From the NCBI GenBank assembly GCA_025934635.1, contig JAICWX010000357.1, forward strand, positions 1 through 8,730: DNA of 8,730 nucleotides, read 5' to 3'. Below, piece after piece: positions 6,300 through 8,730 of this stretch. The notes under the pieces were generated by a model. The model made no database searches. It saw nothing but the letters and a program-made list of their open reading frames with translations, and was not told the origin of the DNA. This DNA comes from Streptosporangiaceae bacterium (GTDB taxonomy: Bacteria > Actinomycetota > Actinomycetes > Streptosporangiales > Streptosporangiaceae). Each line of letters begins with the position of its first letter. The first letter of the stretch is position 1. The translations under genes and the position numbers were made by a program.

Positions 6300-6785
6300 T
6301 TACCGTTCCGTCAGGCTGAGCCGCCGGACGGCGTGCAGCATGTGGCGGGTCGCGAGCACGTGCGCGCGGGTCCCGATGACCAGGGCGCGGTACGCCTGCC
6401 CGCGGGCTCCGGGGAACGCGGCGCGGGTCGTCGCGGTCAGCACGGTACTGACCGGGAGCACGGTACTGACCGGGAGCACCGTGCTGTCCGGGAGCACCGT
6501 GTCGTCCGGGAGCACCGTGCCGTCCGGCGCGGCGTCGCGCAGCTCGAAGACCAGCGTGTACCGGGAGAACCGGTGGCGGCCGGCCAGCGTGAGCCTGGTC
6601 CCGGGGACCGTCTCGGCGACCCCGAAGCCCGACCGGGGGTCGGTGCCGAGGATCCGCGCCAGCGGGTGGCCGCCGGGAACGCCGATCGACGTGGTCGCGT
6701 ACTGGCGCAGCGCGGCCCATACCCGATCGCGCGGCGCCGCGATCGTGACCGCGTGCTGGTCGACGTACGGGAGGTCGCTGCTCAC
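6300..6785 (-). CDS. SRPBCC/START-like protein (DUF2867-type) with inserted minisatellite
   Basis: This 161-aa soluble protein starts VDQHAVTIAAPRDRVWAAL (8-26), the usual first strand and helix of the SRPBCC ligand-binding fold. GFGVAETVPGTRLTLAGRHRFSRYTLVFEL (53-82) follows as central strands. The C-terminal helix TRAAFPGARGQAYRALVIG (120-138) is typical of actinobacterial SRPBCC/DUF2867 proteins. Such proteins bind small hydrophobic ligands; no ligand can be named here. Residues 87-116 are a TVLP-containing six-residue repeat, inserted between the strand ending VFELRD and the TRAAFPG strand/helix, where homologues normally have a short loop or strand. The GTG start at 6785 has no strong ribosome binding site. 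The stop lies 91 bp upstream of the methyltransferase start on the same strand, so co-transcription is possible. Confidence 0.7.
   Translation of the reverse strand: MSSDLPYVDQHAVTIAAPRDRVWAALRQYATTSIGVPGGHPLARILGTDPRSGFGVAETVPGTRLTLAGRHRFSRYTLVFELRDAAPDGTVLPDDTVLPDSTVLPVSTVLPVSTVLTATTRAAFPGARGQAYRALVIGTRAHVLATRHMLHAVRRLSLTER
6438..6527. repeat. Five 18-bp tandem repeats inside the SRPBCC-like gene
   Basis: Five consecutive 18-base units run from 6438 to 6527. On the plus strand the first two are nearly identical (cAGCACGGTACTGACCGG and gAGCACGGTACTGACCGG), and the next three are variants of GAGCACCGTGCTGTCCGG. The period is a multiple of three, so the host frame stays open and gains (V/D)(S/D)TVLP units. 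Confidence 0.93.
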
Positions 6786-6970
6786 GCTGGCCCGCGCATC
6801 GTCCTGGCCATCAGCTGGTGACCGGGATCAGCGTGCCCGTAGCCCATGAATCCTCACCCTCCGCGGTCCTGAATGGAAACGTACATCGCACCGGCTCGCG
6901 CATAACGCCGACCTCAGCGATTCCCCTGGCCGATGATGGAGATGCTCAGCGCCGAACGGAGTGGAGGCTC
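6786..6970. other. Divergent intergenic region between SRPBCC-like and amidase genes
   Basis: These 185 bases separate two divergent start codons. An open frame upstream of the amidase (from 6818) looks non-coding because it lacks a signal-like or conserved segment. GGAAAC at 6875-6880 resembles an ECF-type -35 element, but the matching -10 is unclear. No other structure is evident. Confidence 0.4.
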
Positions 6971-7801
6971 ATGGAACCCGACCAGCGTGCGCCCGGCCCG
7001 GGCCGCCGCCGTGTCCTGGCCGGGGTCGCGGTCGCGGTCACGGGGTTCGTGCTGGCCCTGGTGCCGGCGACGGGCTCCGCCCTGCCGGCGGCGGGTACCG
7101 CCGCCGGCGGTCCTGCGCGGGCCGTCGTGACGGTCCGCGCACCGCTCGCGGGCAAGATCATCGGGATCGACCCGGGGCACAACGGCCTGAACTACAGCAG
7201 CCCCGCGTTCCTCAGTCACAAGGTCTGGAACGGCCGGGCGTGGGAGGGCTGCGACACCACCGGGACCCAGACCGCGGGCGGCTACACCGAAGCCAGGTTC
7301 ACCTGGAACGTCGCGACGTACCTGCGCGCGGATCTCAAGGCGCTGGGGGCACGGGTGGTGATGACCCGGTCCGGCAATCACGGCCTCGGGCCGTGCGTGG
7401 ACAAGCGCGCCCGGATCCTGAACCGGGCCCACGCGAACGTGTCCGTCGACATCCACGCCGACTACGGGCCGCCCGCCGGGCGCGGCTTCACCGTCCTGGA
7501 CCCGGTGGCGGACGGGCCGAACAACAAGGTGATCAGCTCGTCGGCCCGGTTCGGCCGCGACGTCCACGCGATGATGCTCAAGGACACCACGATGGGCGTC
7601 AGCAACTACTACGGCCGGAACGGCTACATCAGCCGCGACGACCTGGCCGGCCTGAACCTCACCACCATGCCGAAGGTCCTGGTCGAGACCGGCAACATGC
7701 ACGACGCGGCCGACGCCGCGCTGCTGGTGCGGCCCGGCGTCCAGCGCAGCATCGCGGCCGCGCTGGCCGCGGCGATCACCCGGTTCCTCGGCGGGCGCTG
7801 A
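6971..7801 (+). CDS. Exported N-acetylmuramoyl-L-alanine amidase (Amidase_3), Rv3717/Ami1-like
   Basis: This zinc hydrolase cuts the bond between MurNAc and the stem peptide in peptidoglycan outside the membrane. From the ATG at 6971 (276 aa; GGAG at 6958-6961 and GGAGG at 6963-6967 upstream), it has a basic N-terminus GRRRVLAG and a hydrophobic stretch (15-38), a Sec or possibly Tat signal. The amidase domain spans about 62-274. Zinc ligands are H70 (IGIDPGHNG), E107 (GYTEARFTW) and H162 (VDIHADYG), and the catalytic glutamate is E239 (VLVETGNM). The layout resembles mycobacterial Rv3717 (Ami1), including GPCVD, SDLAGLNL-like and ETGNM-like blocks. Cysteines 94 and 142 may form the disulfide known in that enzyme. 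No separate cell-wall-binding domain is present. The gene converges on the PASTA gene with a 12-bp gap. Confidence 0.9.
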   Translation: MEPDQRAPGPGRRRVLAGVAVAVTGFVLALVPATGSALPAAGTAAGGPARAVVTVRAPLAGKIIGIDPGHNGLNYSSPAFLSHKVWNGRAWEGCDTTGTQTAGGYTEARFTWNVATYLRADLKALGARVVMTRSGNHGLGPCVDKRARILNRAHANVSVDIHADYGPPAGRGFTVLDPVADGPNNKVISSSARFGRDVHAMMLKDTTMGVSNYYGRNGYISRDDLAGLNLTTMPKVLVETGNMHDAADAALLVRPGVQRSIAAALAAAITRFLGGR

Positions 7802-7813
7802 CGCCGGGCTGGC

Positions 7814-8311
7814 TCAGCTGGCGCTCGATACCTGCAGCGTGATCCGCCCGTTCGCGGCCACGTGGGTCGCCGCGGCGGGGGTCTGAGCGATGACTACTCC
7901 CGCAGGTTGAGATGCCTTGACGAACCGGACGGTGATGTCGGCCCGGGGGAACAGCGCGGAACGGATCAGCGCCTTGGCGGCCGGCAGCTTCAGCCCGACG
8001 ATATCGGGCATCAGGACGGTGGCCCGGTGGTCCGTCGGCGTGGGCGTAACGCTCGCCTGGCTGGCGGCTGCGGGCGTGGTCAGGACCTCTCCCGGGGGAG
8101 TCCCCTGGCTTCCTCCGGAAAGCGCCAGGGGTACGGCCACCGCGACGGCGGCGATCGCTCCCGTGCACCCGGCCAGCCCGGCGGCCCTGACCCGCTGCCG
8201 CCGGGCGGCCCGGCGGATCCGGGCCTGAGGGTCCGGCCAGGGCGGCAGGGACCATCCGGGATCGAGCAGCAGCTCGCGGAGCCTGCCCTCGGGGCTGTCG
8301 TCATCAAGCAT
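7814..8311 (-). CDS. Membrane protein with a single extracellular PASTA domain, coupled to the ECF sigma factor
   Basis: This 165-aa protein has a cytoplasmic N-terminus (1-42) with a short acidic then arginine-rich stretch (LRELLLDPGW, then RIRRAARRQR). One membrane helix follows (about 43-66, AGLAGCTGAIAAVAVAVPLA), then a Pro/Thr/Ala-rich linker, and one PASTA domain (about 99-162: MPDIVGLKLPAAKALI, then GVVIAQTPAAATHV). PASTA domains bind peptidoglycan fragments or beta-lactams in PknB-type kinases and PBPs. The ATG at 8311 follows GAGGAG (8318-8323) at 6 bases and overlaps the sigma factor's stop by 8 nt, implying translational coupling. Its position suggests a regulator of the sigma factor, in the slot usually taken by an anti-sigma factor. 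No ZAS zinc motif is visible, so direct sigma binding is inference. Confidence 0.82.
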   Translation of the reverse strand: MLDDDSPEGRLRELLLDPGWSLPPWPDPQARIRRAARRQRVRAAGLAGCTGAIAAVAVAVPLALSGGSQGTPPGEVLTTPAAASQASVTPTPTDHRATVLMPDIVGLKLPAAKALIRSALFPRADITVRFVKASQPAGVVIAQTPAAATHVAANGRITLQVSSAS

Positions 8312-8730
8312 GGGTATCTCCTCGGTGTCCCGTTCGGGCCGTTCCCGCCGCCAGCAGCGGCCGCAAGGCGGCCAGCCCGCGCGCGGCCTGGCTGCGCACG
8401 GTGACCGGCCGGCAGCCGAGCATCGCCGCTATCGCCGGGTCCGGCACGTCTTCGAGGTACCGCAGCACGAGCACCGCCCGCTGCCGCGGCGGCAGCCGGG
8501 CCAGGGCCCGCCGCAGCGCGTCCCAGTCCTGGCTGCGGGCCAGCCAGGCATCCTCGGCGGCAGCCTCGGGCACGTCGCCGAGCCTGACCCGGCCGCCCCA
8601 GCGCCGCCACCGGGTCAGGTGCGTGTTCACCATGACCCGGCGCACGTACGCCACCGGATCGTCGGCACGGACCTGCTGCCACCGCCGCAGCGACTTGGCC
8701 AGCGCCTCCTGGACCAGGTCCTCGGCCTCC
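8304..8730 (-). CDS. SigE-family ECF RNA polymerase sigma factor, C-terminal part (5' end continues at 1-242)
   Basis: This part holds the rest of the sigma factor begun at 242. It covers the end of region 2 (RWRRWGGR), a short linker, and region 4: LPPRQRAVLVLRYLEDVPDPAIAAMLGCRPVTVRSQAARGL. That segment is the helix-turn-helix that reads the -35 element and is characteristic of the actinobacterial SigE family. Joined with 1-242 it gives 175 aa. The true start is not the internal GTG at 8654, because homology to region 2 continues upstream of it. The stop TGA (8306-8304) overlaps the start of the PASTA gene, so the two form one operon. Bases 8590-8730 duplicate 1-141. Confidence 0.9.
   Translation of the reverse strand, partial: EAEDLVQEALAKSLRRWQQVRADDPVAYVRRVMVNTHLTRWRRWGGRVRLGDVPEAAAEDAWLARSQDWDALRRALARLPPRQRAVLVLRYLEDVPDPAIAAMLGCRPVTVRSQAARGLAALRPLLAAGTARTGHRGDTHA
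8590..8730. repeat. Terminal direct repeat, copy 2 (circular closure)
   Basis: These bases are identical to 1-141. Joining 8589 to base 1 restores an uninterrupted sigma factor frame. Confidence 0.95.

Noticed and set aside
6438..6527. CRISPR-like array
   Set aside because: The units are contiguous 18-mers without spacers and lie in frame inside a gene.
5547..6821. A 424-codon plus-strand frame opposite the methyltransferase and SRPBCC-like genes
   Set aside because: It is an antisense shadow. The minus-strand proteins carry family motifs and ribosome binding signals, whereas this one has none.
6818..6970. N-terminal extension of the amidase to an upstream ATG
   Set aside because: It would bury the signal peptide more than 60 residues inside the protein. 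The ATG at 6971 has Shine-Dalgarno sequences and places the RRR-hydrophobic signal at the N-terminus.

Overview
The window reads as high-GC actinobacterial DNA (Actinomycetota, probably a Streptomyces/Streptosporangium-type soil lineage). Codon third positions are strongly G/C, GTG starts are frequent, and the gene families are typical: a SigE-family ECF sigma factor, a DUF574 methyltransferase, an Rv3717/Ami1-like amidase and aminoglycoside-phosphotransferase-fold kinases. No rRNA, tRNA, CRISPR array, replication initiator, relaxase or integrase could be recognised.

The first 141 bases (1-141) are identical to the last 141 (8590-8730). Both lie inside one sigma-factor gene: its 5' part is at 1-242 and its 3' part at 8304-8730, and the two join in frame. 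The piece therefore behaves as a closed circle (or one unit of a tandem repeat) of 8589 bp. An overlap of exactly 141 is also what a k=141 assembly graph leaves on a circular contig.

Layout, following the circle: (1) 314-2168, minus strand, two overlapping APH-fold kinase genes. (2) 2168-2235, a short divergent promoter region with a 12-bp palindrome. (3) 2235-2939, plus strand, a small P-loop kinase-like protein. (4) 2979-5391, minus strand, a full-length group II intron of IIA/mitochondrial-like type. It has recognisable domain V, domain VI with a bulged A, an EBS1 loop, and an apparently intact RT-maturase-HNH protein. (5) 5391-6209, minus strand, a DUF574 SAM-dependent methyltransferase whose TGA stop codon is the intron insertion site. 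(6) 6300-6785, minus strand, an SRPBCC-like protein carrying a 5 x 18 bp in-frame minisatellite. (7) 6971-7801, plus strand, an exported zinc N-acetylmuramoyl-L-alanine amidase. (8) 7814-8730 plus 1-242, minus strand, an ECF sigma factor overlapping a membrane-anchored single-PASTA protein.

The sigma factor, PASTA protein and amidase look like a small cell-envelope module, since PASTA domains bind peptidoglycan or muropeptides and the amidase cuts it; this functional link is inference. The most distinctive element is the intron. Its predicted splice sites place it within the stop codon (TG^A) of a methyltransferase family known to be multicopy in actinomycetes. Its own first base restores the stop, and its protein frame runs through the catalytic domain V.
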